A DNA stretch of 64,000 nucleotides, taken from NCBI GenBank assembly GCA_018398805.1, contig JAGFBZ010001895.1, positions 3,121,001 to 3,185,000 of the forward strand, in the 5' to 3' direction. This document shows, piece by piece, positions 1 through 10,814 of this stretch. Position 1 is the first letter of the stretch; each line of letters starts with the position of its first letter. The DNA comes from Hirundichthys speculiger. Lineage: Eukaryota > Chordata > Actinopteri > Beloniformes > Exocoetidae. The notes beneath the pieces were generated by a model, which did no database searches, was not told the origin of the DNA, and saw nothing but the letters and a program-made list of their open reading frames with translations. Position numbers and translations under genes: made by a program.

Positions 1-680
1 AGTGCAAGTCACCGAGTCCAACATTATGAGAATCTGGGTAATAGAGTGAATAAAACCCACTTCATACTTACATATTTGTGATAATCTTCTCTTGTTCCAG
101 CAATAACATGACTGTTCATGATGCTCCTCAACAGACTGAGGAGTGTTCAAACTATTTGTCACTGTTAATTCGCTTTAATAATATGCCACTGAAAATTACA
201 TACGGTACCTGGATTTTGGCTACTGGTATAACTTTATACTGGTATAACTCTAAACCTGATTGACAAAAAGGACTTTGAGATACTTTGTATGGTATTTTCA
301 TCACACTCATTTATTTTATTTAGTTTTTGTTAAATTTCAATGTTAATTTCTGTTTTGAGATAAGCAATATATAAAAAAAAAACATTCACAATCGAATTAC
401 AGAATTGTGAAATCGCGATTGTTATTTTGTTTATATTCAGTACATATAATTTTATTCATGTTCATGCGCAGCTGTATACGCAAGCAAAGTCAGTTAAAAT
501 TACTTTAAAAGCACAGATATTGAGCTTATTACACACATTTCAAATCATAATCACTTGAAACTGAAAAAAAAAAAATGCTTCGTCATTGTAGGTGGCCAGC
601 TGACTGTAGCTCAGATGAGAATCAATAGAACTTCGACTTACATGAAGGAAGTAAGCGGTTTCAGTGTAATTGTTATCTAA
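1..680. other. Upstream intergenic sequence, no gene seen
   Basis: AT-rich sequence before the ferritin promoter. The short open frames here show no recognisable protein motif, no codon pattern and no splice context. No transposon ends were recognised. Confidence 0.6.
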
Positions 681-688
681 GGTCGGTG

Positions 689-749
689 ATTGGTGAAAAT
701 GGGAGTGTGACGTCATGTCAGTCACACGACCTGCCGTGGCCTATAAATA
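689..749 (+). promoter_or_regulatory. Ferritin core promoter: inverted CCAAT, CRE-like site, TATA box
   Basis: A TATAAATA box lies at 742-749, which predicts a cap site near 770-775. Upstream, 708-715 is a perfect TGACGTCA (CRE/ATF-type palindrome), followed by a partly mirrored copy (TGTCAGTCAC), and ATTGG at 689-693 is an inverted CCAAT box. The order and spacing (CCAAT, CRE, TATA) suit a strong inducible promoter. The factor assignments are inferred from motif matches only. A textbook antioxidant response element was not found. Confidence 0.7.
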
Positions 750-798
750 CACGGAGCCAGCCGCTTCCATTTCATACCAGGGAAGAAAGGATAGCGGA

Positions 799-828
799 GT
801 TCTTGCTTCAACAGTGTTTGAACGGAAC
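799..828 (+). promoter_or_regulatory. Iron-responsive element (IRE) in ferritin 5' UTR
   Basis: The hairpin has the apical hexaloop CAGTGT at 812-817. An upper stem of five pairs (TTCAA with TTGAA) sits above the unpaired bulge C of the TGC motif, and the lower stem pairs GTTC with GAAC. Loop, bulge and stem closely match vertebrate ferritin IREs. It starts about 25-30 nt from the predicted cap site, the cap-proximal placement needed for IRP1/IRP2 to block ribosome recruitment when iron is low. Function follows from the known family; structure is read directly from the sequence. Confidence 0.95.
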
Positions 829-962
829 TTCTCTTCATCCCTCGTTCTGTTGTCATTCAGGATACTTGAAACTCCTTTTTCATTTAAATACTTAAAATCA
901 GCGTAAATTTCTATTTTTTTTGTACCGTTTTGTTTATAAAAGCATAAGAAACGCCAGCCAAA

Positions 963-1422
963 ATGGACTCCCAGGTACGTCAGAACTACCATCGCGACTG
1001 TGAGGCCGCCATCAACAGGATGGTCAACATGGAGCTATTCGCTTCTTACACCTACACTTCTATGGTAAGAAATGCTCCATCTTCTTGTAATGCTATACGA
1101 AAGGCTATGTCTGGCGTATATGCCATTTGGTTGTTCTTAAAATAAGCCTGTGTTGAGTACATTTGTTTGGGGGTGGGAAGTATATTTTCCATTACGGAAT
1201 TTGGAGATGGACGCCTTCACTATATTCATTTATTTGTTCCATTGCTGACCAGCAGCCTGCAACAACAAGGAAGGTTTTAGTCTCCACCCCGCTTGTAGAG
1301 TTGAAAATGCTGAGTCATGCATGGGTGACGCTTCACATCCCCCACTTCAACTGGCTTTCTAGTTTAGTTATGAGTCGTGCTGACCACTAAATGGCTTTTA
1401 ACCATTACTGGTACTAGGGTGG

Positions 1423-1459
<37 letters not shown>

Positions 1460-2170
1460 GCCCAAATAATGAGTGAAGTGCTCCTAATGATGACTTTATT
1501 CCCGTGTTTTTGCAGGCCTTCTACTTCTCCCGTGATGATGTGGCCCTTCCAGGTTTCTCCCACTTCTTCAAGGAGAACAGTGATGAGGAGAGGGAGCATG
1601 CTGACAAGCTGTTGTCCTTCCAGAACAAAAGAGGGGGGCGCATTTTCCTTCAGGACGTTAAGGTTGGTACAACCATGACGGCCAACTAAATATAACTTGT
1701 AAAGAAACTGGAGACTTTGTGGGGGCTTTTTGTTTTTATAAAGTGGTTTTAGTAAGTGTGTGTGTGCTGACTAGTATTTTTCTTTCCCTGTTGCAGAAAC
1801 CAGAGCGTGATGAGTGGGGAAGTGGGCTGGAAGCCATGCAGTGTGCGTTGCAGCTCGAGAAGAACGTCAACCAGGCTCTGCTGGATCTGCATAAATTGGC
1901 CTCTGACCATGGAGACCCTCATGTAAGTTGTAATAAAACCAGAGTGGTCAGTCTTTTGTCTAAACATCTGTGGGTTGTGTAAATTTTAACTTTTTTTTTT
2001 TTTTCCTTCCCCAGCTGTGCGACTTCCTAGAGTCCCACTACCTGAATGAGCAGGTGGAAGCCATCAAGAAGCTTGGCGACTACATCACCAATCTGACCCG
2101 CATGGATGCACACACCAACAAGATGGCAGAGTACCTGTTTGACAAGCATAGTCTGGGGGGCAAGAGTTAA
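963..2170 (+). CDS. Ferritin, middle/heavy-type subunit (176 aa, 4 exons)
   Basis: Encodes a cytosolic iron-storage subunit of the 24-mer ferritin shell. Coding exons are 963-1064, 1516-1662, 1797-1922 and 2015-2170, all GT-AG and all phase 0, so the joined frame is open to the TAA at 2168-2170. The protein begins [20 protein letters not shown] and ends DKHSLGGKS. All seven H-type ferroxidase residues are present: E24, Y31, E58, E59, H62, E104 and Q138 (human H numbering is three higher). The helix-B segment around residues 50-59 ([10 protein letters not shown]) also resembles the L-chain nucleation region, the pattern described for fish middle subunits. Start choice: first ATG after the IRE leader, AAA context, matching fish M-ferritin N-termini. 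Intron 1 holds a 31-T run (1425-1455). Regulation is most likely translational through the IRE plus the TATA promoter. Symbol left blank because fish names vary (fthm, fth1b). Confidence 0.97.
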
Positions 2171-2320
2171 AGGCCTACAGGAGAGCTTGGTGTAAAAGTG
2201 TTACTGACACACAGGCCTTAAATACCGTAATTGAACACTGGAAATCTAGCTTGATTGACCATATCTTTGGCATTGTCATATTGAATTAATGCTTTGCCTG
2301 TGACCATTTCTAATCTGGTG

Positions 2321-2326
2321 AATAAA
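2321..2326 (+). terminator. Ferritin polyadenylation signal AATAAA
   Basis: AATAAA lies 150 nt after the ferritin stop codon and is followed by a GT/T-rich tract at 2333-2352. This gives a short 3' UTR typical of ferritin mRNAs. Confidence 0.85.
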
Positions 2327-2349
2327 CATTTTGAGTTGGCTTTTTGCTT

Positions 2350-4415
2350 TGTCATTGCATAATCTAACACCTGGAGTCCTGAATTCAACTACAGGGGTAG
2401 CTTCTTCTTGGTCTTGGCGCTTTAAGGGAATATTGCTAGTCAATATAAGATTTCCTCATCAATGCCACTGAACTTTATGGAAGAGATTTTGGTTTATGTA
2501 GTCGTTTTACTGATAAACCTTTAGTCTTGATTTCAGAGTCACTCATAGTTGCATCCAAAACTTGGCTTTTTTTTTTTTTTTTTTTTTTGTCTATTCACTA
2601 AAGTGAGACACCTGAGCTTCATGGCATCCCAAAGGAAGCTAAATCTTACAAATTAAGTGGTATGAGAAGCAATGCAACCTAATGTGAGTGGTTACTCAAG
2701 TTTGGAACTATCAGTAACTGAACCTCTAAAACGTGAGCCAAAAAAAAAATACAGCACTCTATAAATGTGTAAGCTAATGGTGCTCTCTTGCTTTCTATCA
2801 TAGAAGGCCATAAATATCCATTGGCTAGGATTGCCTGTTGCAGAGTTAAGACCTTAATTTCAATCAAAATGGTGTGCTGGTATCAAAAAGGGTAGTTTAG
2901 ACATGCAGGGTGATCCTGAACTGAATCATCCCTGTCCAGGGTGCTAATGTTAAACAAGGGTCCTGCATCACAACACAAATATTGAACTTAAAGAAATTTG
3001 AGATTAATTTTCACAGCTGCCAGTTGCTCTAATCAAGGAACAATGTATTTGGTAATGTAAATCAGTGTTCCCAACTGGCATTACTGCCCCCAAGGGGTGT
3101 TGAGAACCAGTTTAAAAAGAGGGTGTTAAGGCATAAATGGAGGGAATGTTGGTCAGACATTCAGAACTTCACAGTTGTCAGTACTATAATTCCAAGTACA
3201 CAAAGCGTGGATGTGTACTTTGAAATACATTCTCCCGAGTATCACCCGATACTTGGGTATCAAGGATGCAGTTCAGACTTTCTGCAAACAGGTTAACAGT
3301 GTAGTTTGATACCATCACAGTTCAAGTAGGAGACTAACGCAAAATCCGAAACATCGATTTAACTGAGCATCACGCTCTTAAGTTTAATGCAACACCATGG
3401 ACTCTTCTGGCAAGAATATCTGGAGCTGTTATTTTATATGATGCATTTTTAATGGGTTTTATGCTTTGGTATTTCAGCCGTGTTATAAATTTTGGTGGGA
3501 GGAATTTTCAAAAAAGCTCTATCTTGATCAGTTCACCACCAATTTGAAGTTAGAACTGTAATTTTCGCATGAAAACATCTTAAAACTACATTCGACTATA
3601 AAATGACAGTTTTAGCATTTTCTTTTAATCCTTGCTTTTCCACCATTACTCCTGCTTACTCATGTGAAATGCTATCTCAAGTCTACATAAAAGTCTACAC
3701 TGGGTGCATCCTTGATAAGATGGGCAGAGCAAGAACAGATCTGGGAAAAATACTTGTCCAGATTATATACAGTGGATGGTCCAGATGCGGAGCTGAGAAT
3801 TTGATCCAAGAAAAAATTTCATACCTTATAAATACACAAATTTGGAAGAAAAAAGCCCAGAATTTCTTACATAAACAGACATGATGACGTTCAAAACAAA
3901 AACCATGTATCTGGGGAAGGGATAAAACTCCAGGATAGTTTCTGTACAAAATCAACAAATTTCAAGGAAACAAAATACTGATTTCTGACCTTATAAATTT
4001 GCCAGTTTGAGACCAAATTTCAGAATTTCTGACCTTATAAACTCACATGACAACATACAAAACAAAAACTATATGTGAGGAAGGAATAAAGTTATGAACA
4101 TATAAGAGCACATACATCTTGTCAATAATAATGATCCATTAACTGGAGAAATGATATTCTGACTGATATTTTGTTAGTCCATGCTCTGCAGAGGTGACTA
4201 TATAAACAGATCTAGGCAGCAACACTAAGGTGGTCAGAGGATCGGACTGCAGGTCAGCATGTTAGTTGAGATCCCAGCGACTTCTATACACACAGGTGGA
4301 GGTAACGCTGGGATGGTCAGAGGGTGGAACTGCAGCTTAGTATTTAACTCTGGAAACTTTGGCCTGAAAACATATACAGAAACGGAAAAAAAGAAGGGTA
4401 CCCTCACCCCTCTTT
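2350..4415. other. Intergenic, no gene seen
   Basis: AT-rich sequence with a T run at 2570-2588. Phrases such as CAGAATTTCT and GACCTTATAAA recur between 3770 and 4110, suggesting an unidentified decayed repeat. The 93-codon open frame at 3603-3884 has no recognisable domain. Confidence 0.5.
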
Positions 4416-4419
4416 TTTG

Positions 4420-5355
4420 TGCAGGACAGCACAAAAAAACTACAGGAACAGTGAAATACAGATACATTTATGATATGTTCCTAATTAACTGGAAATATAA
4501 ACAAAAGAAATCCTTTTATTGTCAGAGCTAAAGATGAAAGGTAAAGGCGGGAAGAGAAGAGGGGTGAGGACACCACTCAGTGTGACCCTACAGCATAAAT
4601 GTTTTAAATTTAGTTTTAAAGGTGGAGGTGGTGTCAGCCTCCTGAGCCCAAACTGGTAGCTGGTTTCCATAGTAAAGGTGCCTGGTAGCAGAAGGCCCAT
4701 CCTTCAAATCTACTTTTGGATATTCTAGGAACAACGAAGTAAACCTGCACTATGAGAGCAGAGAGCTCTATTAGGAGCACAAAGCAGGGTCTTGTAAATA
4801 ATGAGGAGCTTGGCTGTTAAGCGCCTTATATGTGAGAAACAGAATTTTTAATTCAATTTGAAATTTTACAAGAAGCTGGTGGAGGGTGGCTAACACGGGA
4901 GAAACGTGATCTCACTTGTGGATTCCTGTCAGCACTCACGCTGCTGCGTTCTGGATCAGTTGGAGGCTATTCAGCAAATTTGTCAGACATCCTGCTAATA
5001 ACACATTACAATAATCCAGTCTTCAACTGACAAATGCGTGGATTGGTTTTTCAGCATCACCCTGGGAGAGGATGCTTCTAATCTTGGCGATATCACGTAG
5101 GTGAAAAAAGGCTGTTTTACAAACCTGATTAAAATGCTGTTAAAATGACATATCCTAATCAAAAATGATTACAAGGTTTCTCAGAGTTGTACTGGAGGCC
5201 AACATAAAATTAGCTAATCTGTTCACCAGGTGTTTTGGGACCAAAGACATAAATCTCTGTTTTATCCGAAGTTTAAAAGCAAAAAGTTAAAGGTTATCCA
5301 GGTCTTAATGTCCTTAAGACATGCTTGAAGTTTGGCAGTATTTTGTCAGTGATGT
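4420..5355 (-). repeat. LINE 3'-region remnant (copy A of a family also at 42140-43400)
   Basis: Closely similar to 42200-42970: both share the GCAGGACAGCACAAAA block, the GTCAGCCTCCTGA block and the TACTTTTGGATATTCTAGGA block in the same order. In minus-strand reading the conserved part gives a degenerate ORF2 C-terminus (residues like YQAPLLW and KSRFEGWAF), typical of fish non-LTR retrotransposons. Frame breaks are many, so it is a dead copy. Confidence 0.7.
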
Positions 5356-5524
5356 AACACCATACAGATTGCCCTGTAGTGCCAGGAAGATTAGAGTCTT
5401 GTCAGCGCTGCTGCATCAGTCTCAGTGCTCTTTTCACACAACATACAAAAATAGCATACAACATGTGAGTTTTGAGTGATAATCAGCAGCTTTCTAGGAT
5501 TCTGCGGTAGCCTCAATTATCCAT

Positions 5525-5870
5525 TATGCTGTTATCTGCTGGGGAGCGGGCAGCTCTGACCGGAACATGGAGAGACTGAACAAGCTGGTCAGGAGGGCCA
5601 GCTCTGTCCCAGGCTGCCTGCTGGACTCTGTGGAGGAGGTGGATGAGAGAAGGATGTTAGCCAAACTGACCTCTATTATGGACAATACCTCTCACCTGAT
5701 GAGATTGTGGAGGCTCTGAGCAACTCCTTCAATGGCAGACTGAAATACCCTCAGTGTAGACAAGAGCACTACCACAGATCTAATAATTCCCACCAGTTAG
5801 ACTGTACAACTCAAAAGTCCATCTTTACTCTGGTCATTTTTTTTCTCTCGAGTCACAGGACTGTGCAATC
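5525..5870 (+). mobile_element. L2-like LINE ORF2 C-terminal fragment
   Basis: Forward-strand reading gives a recognisable ORF2 tail: a WGAGSSDRNMERLNKLVRRA-type segment, a CLLDSVEEVDERRMLAKLTS segment and then ALSNSFNGRL. This C-terminal block of fish L2-type elements lies downstream of the reverse transcriptase. The upstream part of the element is missing (5' truncation). Confidence 0.75.
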
Positions 5871-6940
5871 GCTCACACACATAACCTCTGTTTGTTTTCC
5901 CCCAAATAAAATACATAATTGCAATATTTGATTAGACTTGTGTTTAACAAAATCATTTGACAAGTTTAGTTATACTATGATATAAATGAAATACTATTTA
6001 CTATAACAGTAAGTGTCTGAGATCAATTTATTCTTAAAGCTAAGGTTTTGGCAGTGTTAGAGGATAGTGAATTGCAGTGAGGGATGTTGCAAAGATTAAC
6101 ATGGGAGGGGGAGGGAGAGAAGGGGAGAGGAAGAGTGGATTGAGCACAACAACTTCCATTTAGTCAGTAGCAGGTGGATATTTGCTTGCAAAAGAAAAAT
6201 AAAGCACGAAGAAACAAGAGAGACTGAAGCTATATTGGGTGAGTTGTGCTGCTTTGCTCTGCACTATGGTTGTACGATAACTGACTGTGCCTCATGGTGT
6301 CGTAAAATTGTCAATTAGTTCAAAATGAATGAAAACAGTAGAGCTTGACTGAAATAAACTGGACGAGCAAGTGTTTTGCATTTTTAACCAATCCTTTAAA
6401 AAAAAAAAAAAAAAAAAAAACTAACACTATACCATGAAACATTTCAGGGTTTATTTGCTGTGTATTTAATGTACTTAAAGCCCCCACTCGCTCTGCTGGG
6501 CCAAACAGTATTTTAAATTCTCAGTAAATCCTTAGAAGCTGTGGTGAGTGTATTAAATTCTATTCTTTAATTTAGTAACAATTTTCACTGAGATGGACTA
6601 CAAGAGAGAATCAAATTGACGGTACACCCTTGTGAACCTTCCAAAACTGACAGAGATTAGTTGAAGTGAATTATTGAAAACTAAATTACATATCTGTTTG
6701 TAGTGTATATGGGTTTATGTGATGCCACCTGCTATATGCTGGAACACCTGCTTGAACATGGATAGTTGCTGAGACCATTCAGAAAAAAAACTGTTAAAAA
6801 AGTTTCCTGGCTTTTGAATAAATTTTGGTACCATACACAATAAAATACAGTATTCTCTTAATGGTTTGTCAAACAGCTTGTGTATATCTTTTAAAGAAAT
6901 AGTAGAACATTTCAGGAAAGATATGTTATTTAGGTGAGAT
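5871..6940. other. Intergenic, no gene seen
   Basis: Low-complexity AT-rich DNA with a G/A-rich patch at 6100-6140 and a 22-A run near 6398-6420. No exon-like frame or transposon terminus was recognised. Confidence 0.5.
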
Positions 6941-6944
6941 ACTA

Positions 6945-9900
6945 CTGATTCAAATTCAAATTCAAAAAATACTTTTATTGATCCCCTAAAGGGAAATTAA
7001 ATTTTGCAGTAACTGTCATGATTTAAGTCTCCTTAATAACTCATTTTAAATAGTAATTGCTGTGGGCAGGAAGGATCTTCTGTAGTGGTCTGTGTTGCAG
7101 CAGGATCTGAAGAAGCCTCTGACTCTGTTGACACTCTGTTGCTGAATCACTGTGCTGTTGAAAAGGATGCTTAGAGTTGTCCATGATATTATTCATTTTA
7201 TGAAGTATCCTCCTTTGCAAAATTAGCTCCAGAGGCTCCAGAACAGTCCTCAGAACAGAGCCAGCTTTCTTTATCAGTTCATTGAGTTTCTCTAAGTCAC
7301 TGGCTCTGATGCTGCTCCCTCCAACAGATGACTGCAGATGAGACTGCACTCTCCACAACAGACTTATAGAAGATATGCATCACCTTGCTATAAAATAGCT
7401 ACTGAAGGACCAAAGCTTCCTCAAGAAATAAAGTCTGCTCTGCCCCTTCTTATAAAGAGCACCAGTGTTGCAGTTCAGTCTGCTGTCCAGGTGAACATTG
7501 AGGTATTTATCCTCCTCCACCACCTCCACCTCTCTCCATAATGGAAATGCTGTTTAACTTAATCCTTATTCTCCTAAAATCCACAATAATCTTCTTTGTC
7601 TTGCTGACATTTAAAATGAGATGATTGTTTCCACGCTACGACCACAAAGCAGTCCACTAGTTCTCCGTACTCCGTACTCTCTTGTCCACCACCCCACAAC
7701 TGCAGTCATCTGAGTATTCCTGCAGATGACAGGACCCCAACTTGTACTGAAAGTCTGGGGTATACAGAGTGAAGAGAAATGGTGAGAGTACAGTCCCCTG
7801 TGGTGCTCCTGACCACCCACTCAGACACACAACCTTTCAGTCTCACAAACTGTGATCTGGTAGTCAGGTAGTCAGTGATCCAGTTGATTGTGGGGACATC
7901 CACCTGTGAGTGGAGTTTCTTTCATTCTAAAGCAGGCTGGATGGTGATAAATGCACTGGAGAAATCAAAGAACACGATCATTACAGTGCTGCCTGCTTTG
8001 TCCAGATGACTGTGGGTTCATTGAAGCAGGTCGTGATCCAACCCCATGACTGTAATGAGTCCTGGAAGGTGCTTGTTTGCTTATTCAGGTGGGTCAATAA
8101 AAGTCTCTCCAGGACTTTCATGATGTGGGATGTTAGGGTAACAGGTCTGTAGTCATTGGGAGAAAATAGATGAGATTTTTTTTTTATGTTGGAACAAGGC
8201 AAGATGCTTTCCACAGCACCAGAACCTTCTCCTGGCTCAGGCTGATGTTGAAGAGGTGCTGTAGAATCTCACATAGCTGGTCTGCGCAAGCTTTCAGTAC
8301 TGTGGGGCTGACACCATCTGGACCAGCAGTCTTGTTCCTATTCAGTCTCTGCAGCTGCCTCTTCACCTGACTGCTAGAGACAAACATGGGGAGGGGGAGG
8401 GGGCCCAGCATTTCCTGATGTGGTTGGAGAAAACAATGGAGTGGCAGCAATATCCATGACTGAGGTGGAAGATGAGACACTTGTCGCAGGGAAGCTGTGG
8501 GTCAAGGGAGAGTGGGAGGAATGTTTATCTGGGGGCAGGAGAGAAGGATATAGAGCTTGTCTTTGAAGTGAACCTGTTGAAGAATGAGTTCAATTCATTT
8601 CCTCTGTCAAGACTTGTATCTATCTGATCCTCCTTGTGCTTAAAGCCTGTGATATTTTTCATCCCTGACCACACATCTCTTACATTGTTCTGCTGGAGCT
8701 TGCTTTTCAGTTTTCACCTCCATATCTCCCTGTTGTCTGTCATCTTGGCTTTCTGTTGTTTTTGCACTGACCTCAATAATAAGCTGCCTCCCTCCCAGAG
8801 AGCTATTTTTTTTTCTTTTCAGTCATTGGTGATCAAGGGTTTGTTAAAGGGGGGGAACACCTCACTGTTGTGGTGGGGATGGTGTTGTCCACACAGATGT
8901 TTATGTAGTCACTCACACACTCAGTCATGGCAATGATGTCATCTCCATGTGACATACAGTCTGTAGCCTCAGAGCACCCCTGCAGAGTTTCTTCAGCTTC
9001 CTGTGACCACCTCCTCACAGTCCCTTTAGTGACAGGTTGCCACTGGACGATGGGTTTACAGGTTGAAGAGAGGTGAATCAGACTATGATCTGCCATGCCC
9101 AGAGCAGGTTGTGCAGAGGAGCTGTATGCATCTCTGACATTTGCATTAAACAGAATTCAACATTTTATTCTCTCTGGGGGAGGAGTTGACAAACTGTTGA
9201 AACATTGAAAATGTGGCAGAGAGAGAGATGTGGTTGAAATCACCAGTAAACATGCTGGTGTTACGATTAAGATTAATTTAGAAAACCGTTTAACTGTTAA
9301 AACTAAACTTTATGGCATGTAAGAATGCCATTTCTTTTATGATGGTGAGTCCTCAGTGTTGCTGCTTTATGACCTAACGACTGGAACACCCTGATGGACC
9401 CCAGACAGTTTGCGACCAACAGTTTGCGACTTCCCGGTAAACAGTTAACCTGGACTGTAAGACTGGAGAGCTGGTGGCCATCTGGATTTTTGAAGACAAA
9501 GGGCCATAAAACTTAGGAGAACGAGAGGATACGCCTTTTTCTGTGACAATAAGAACGGACACCTCCTGACATCCAGTGTGCATTTCCTGGCATCTCTCTG
9601 TGGTGTTAAGGCAATGCATCATCGGCTGATTAAAATATTCTGCATGGCAAAGAACATGGAGAATTACTTTCACTGGGAAGGTGCTGGGTTGTTGTGCCTG
9701 TAGCTTAGCAACTGCAGAGCTGATGACGTCGCACGCAGCATTGGGTTCAGCTGATGCCAGGATGTAAACTGCCACTATAATAACACTGGTGAACTTTATT
9801 GGTAAATAATGACAAAAACTTACACCTAACAGTATAATATCCGGGCTGCAGAAACGATGTTTCACAGTAGCATCCTGGTGGTGTAAACCAGGATGCTACT

Positions 9901-10330
9901 GTGAAACATCATTTCTGCAGCCCGGATATTATACTGTTAGGTGTAAGTTTTTGTCATTATTATTTACCAATACTTACCTTTGCTTTTTTTTTTTTGTTGC
10001 TCCTTTTCATATCACTGTTCACACTTCGTCTGACATCTGGGCAAAGAGATGCTGGAGTGGGGAATATGCTCTTGCTGTCATGTCTTGGTGAAACACTTTA
10101 AACTGTATTGCCTAAACTCCATCAGTGCTTCAAGCTCATCCATCTTGTTAGCGAGAGATCTCACGTTGCTATTATGAAGGAGGAAAGAGCTGGTTTAAAT
10201 GTCCTCTTTCTCTCTCCACTCTCCCTGCTCTGCATCCTGCGTCTCCTCTTCAACTCACAGGGAATTTGGGGCATCAGTCTGGGTAATATTTGTCTTCTTG
10301 ACATTTCAATCAGCTGCTCCCGCTAGGAAA
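6945..10330 (-). mobile_element. Decayed L2-like LINE, nearly full length, minus strand
   Basis: Read on the minus strand, the parts appear in the expected LINE order. The 5' leader lies near 10330-10090. Next comes an apurinic endonuclease-like segment (9865-9374; CSPDIILLGVSF, VIIVAVYI) with its continuation near 9240 (FTGDFNHISLS). A linker follows at 9096-8833 (TVRRWSQEAEETLQG). The reverse transcriptase runs at 8480-7600 (NKTAGPDGVSPTVLKA, NDYRPVTLTSHIMKVLERLL, FVRLKGCVSEW). The ORF2 C-terminus is at 7358-7041. A 3' tail at 7005-6945 contains the reverse complement of ATACTTTTATTGATCCC. Stops and frameshifts throughout show it is inactive. The family name is inferred from protein motifs. 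Confidence 0.85.
9798..9971. repeat. Long near-perfect palindrome inside the LINE
   Basis: The left arm (about 9798-9880) and right arm (about 9889-9971) are reverse complements over about 80 bp, with one mismatch (CGATGT versus CATCAT context) and one 3-base insertion. The spacer is under 10 nt, centred near 9884. Both arms encode the start of the LINE endonuclease (KH-FCSPDIILLGVSFCHY), on opposite strands. Confidence 0.9.
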
Positions 10331-10363
10331 CAAATATCTCATATATATATATATATATATATA

Positions 10364-10726
10364 CAGTCATGGAAAAAATTATTAGACCACCATTTTTTCT
10401 TCATTTTCTTGTTCATTTTAATACCTGGTACCACTAAAGGTCATCATGTGACTAAAACAGACAGAAAAGAAAACACTGAATGCATAAAAGCAGTGTTTTT
10501 GGCAGTACAACGCCATAGCTATTGATGTAAAAACTTAAGTGATTTAGGTTATAATCAAGAAAACCATGGAAAATGGTAAGATATCAGCTCTTAAATAAAA
10601 CTCTTATGAACAATCTTTGTGGTTATCGTTATGTTTGTCCAAACAAATGTACCTTTAGTTGTACCAGGCATTAAAATGAACAAGAAATTGAGGAAAACAA
10701 GGGTGGTCTAATAATTTTTTCCATGA

Positions 10727-10729
<3 letters not shown>
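10364..10729. mobile_element. Tc1/mariner-type MITE with perfect TIRs
   Basis: The terminal inverted repeats start CAGTCATGGAAAAAATTATT and the far end is the exact reverse complement (about 27 bp). The element is 366 bp and flanked by TA on both sides, the target duplication of Tc1/mariner elements. There is no coding capacity. It has landed inside an AT microsatellite, so exact TSD assignment is ambiguous. Confidence 0.9.

Positions 10730-10782
<53 letters not shown>
10730..10782. repeat. AT dinucleotide microsatellite
   Basis: About 53 bp of uninterrupted AT repeat directly after the MITE. It continues the shorter AT array at 10341-10362 into which the MITE inserted. Confidence 0.95.
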
Positions 10783-10785
<3 letters not shown>

Positions 10786-10814
10786 GGCTGGGCAAGTTAA
10801 CGCGTTATTATCGC
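10783..10814. mobile_element. Left-end fragment of a hAT-like element
   Basis: TAGGGCTGGGCAAGTTAACG followed by CGTTATTATCGC is the terminal sequence of a fish hAT-type family. The same GTTAACGCGTT phrase opens the larger copy at 13401-14702. Only the tip is left here; beyond 10815 a different element begins. Confidence 0.6.

Noticed and set aside
3603..3884. 93-codon open frame after the ferritin gene
   Set aside because: No domain and no transcript signals; sits in a decayed-repeat-like area.
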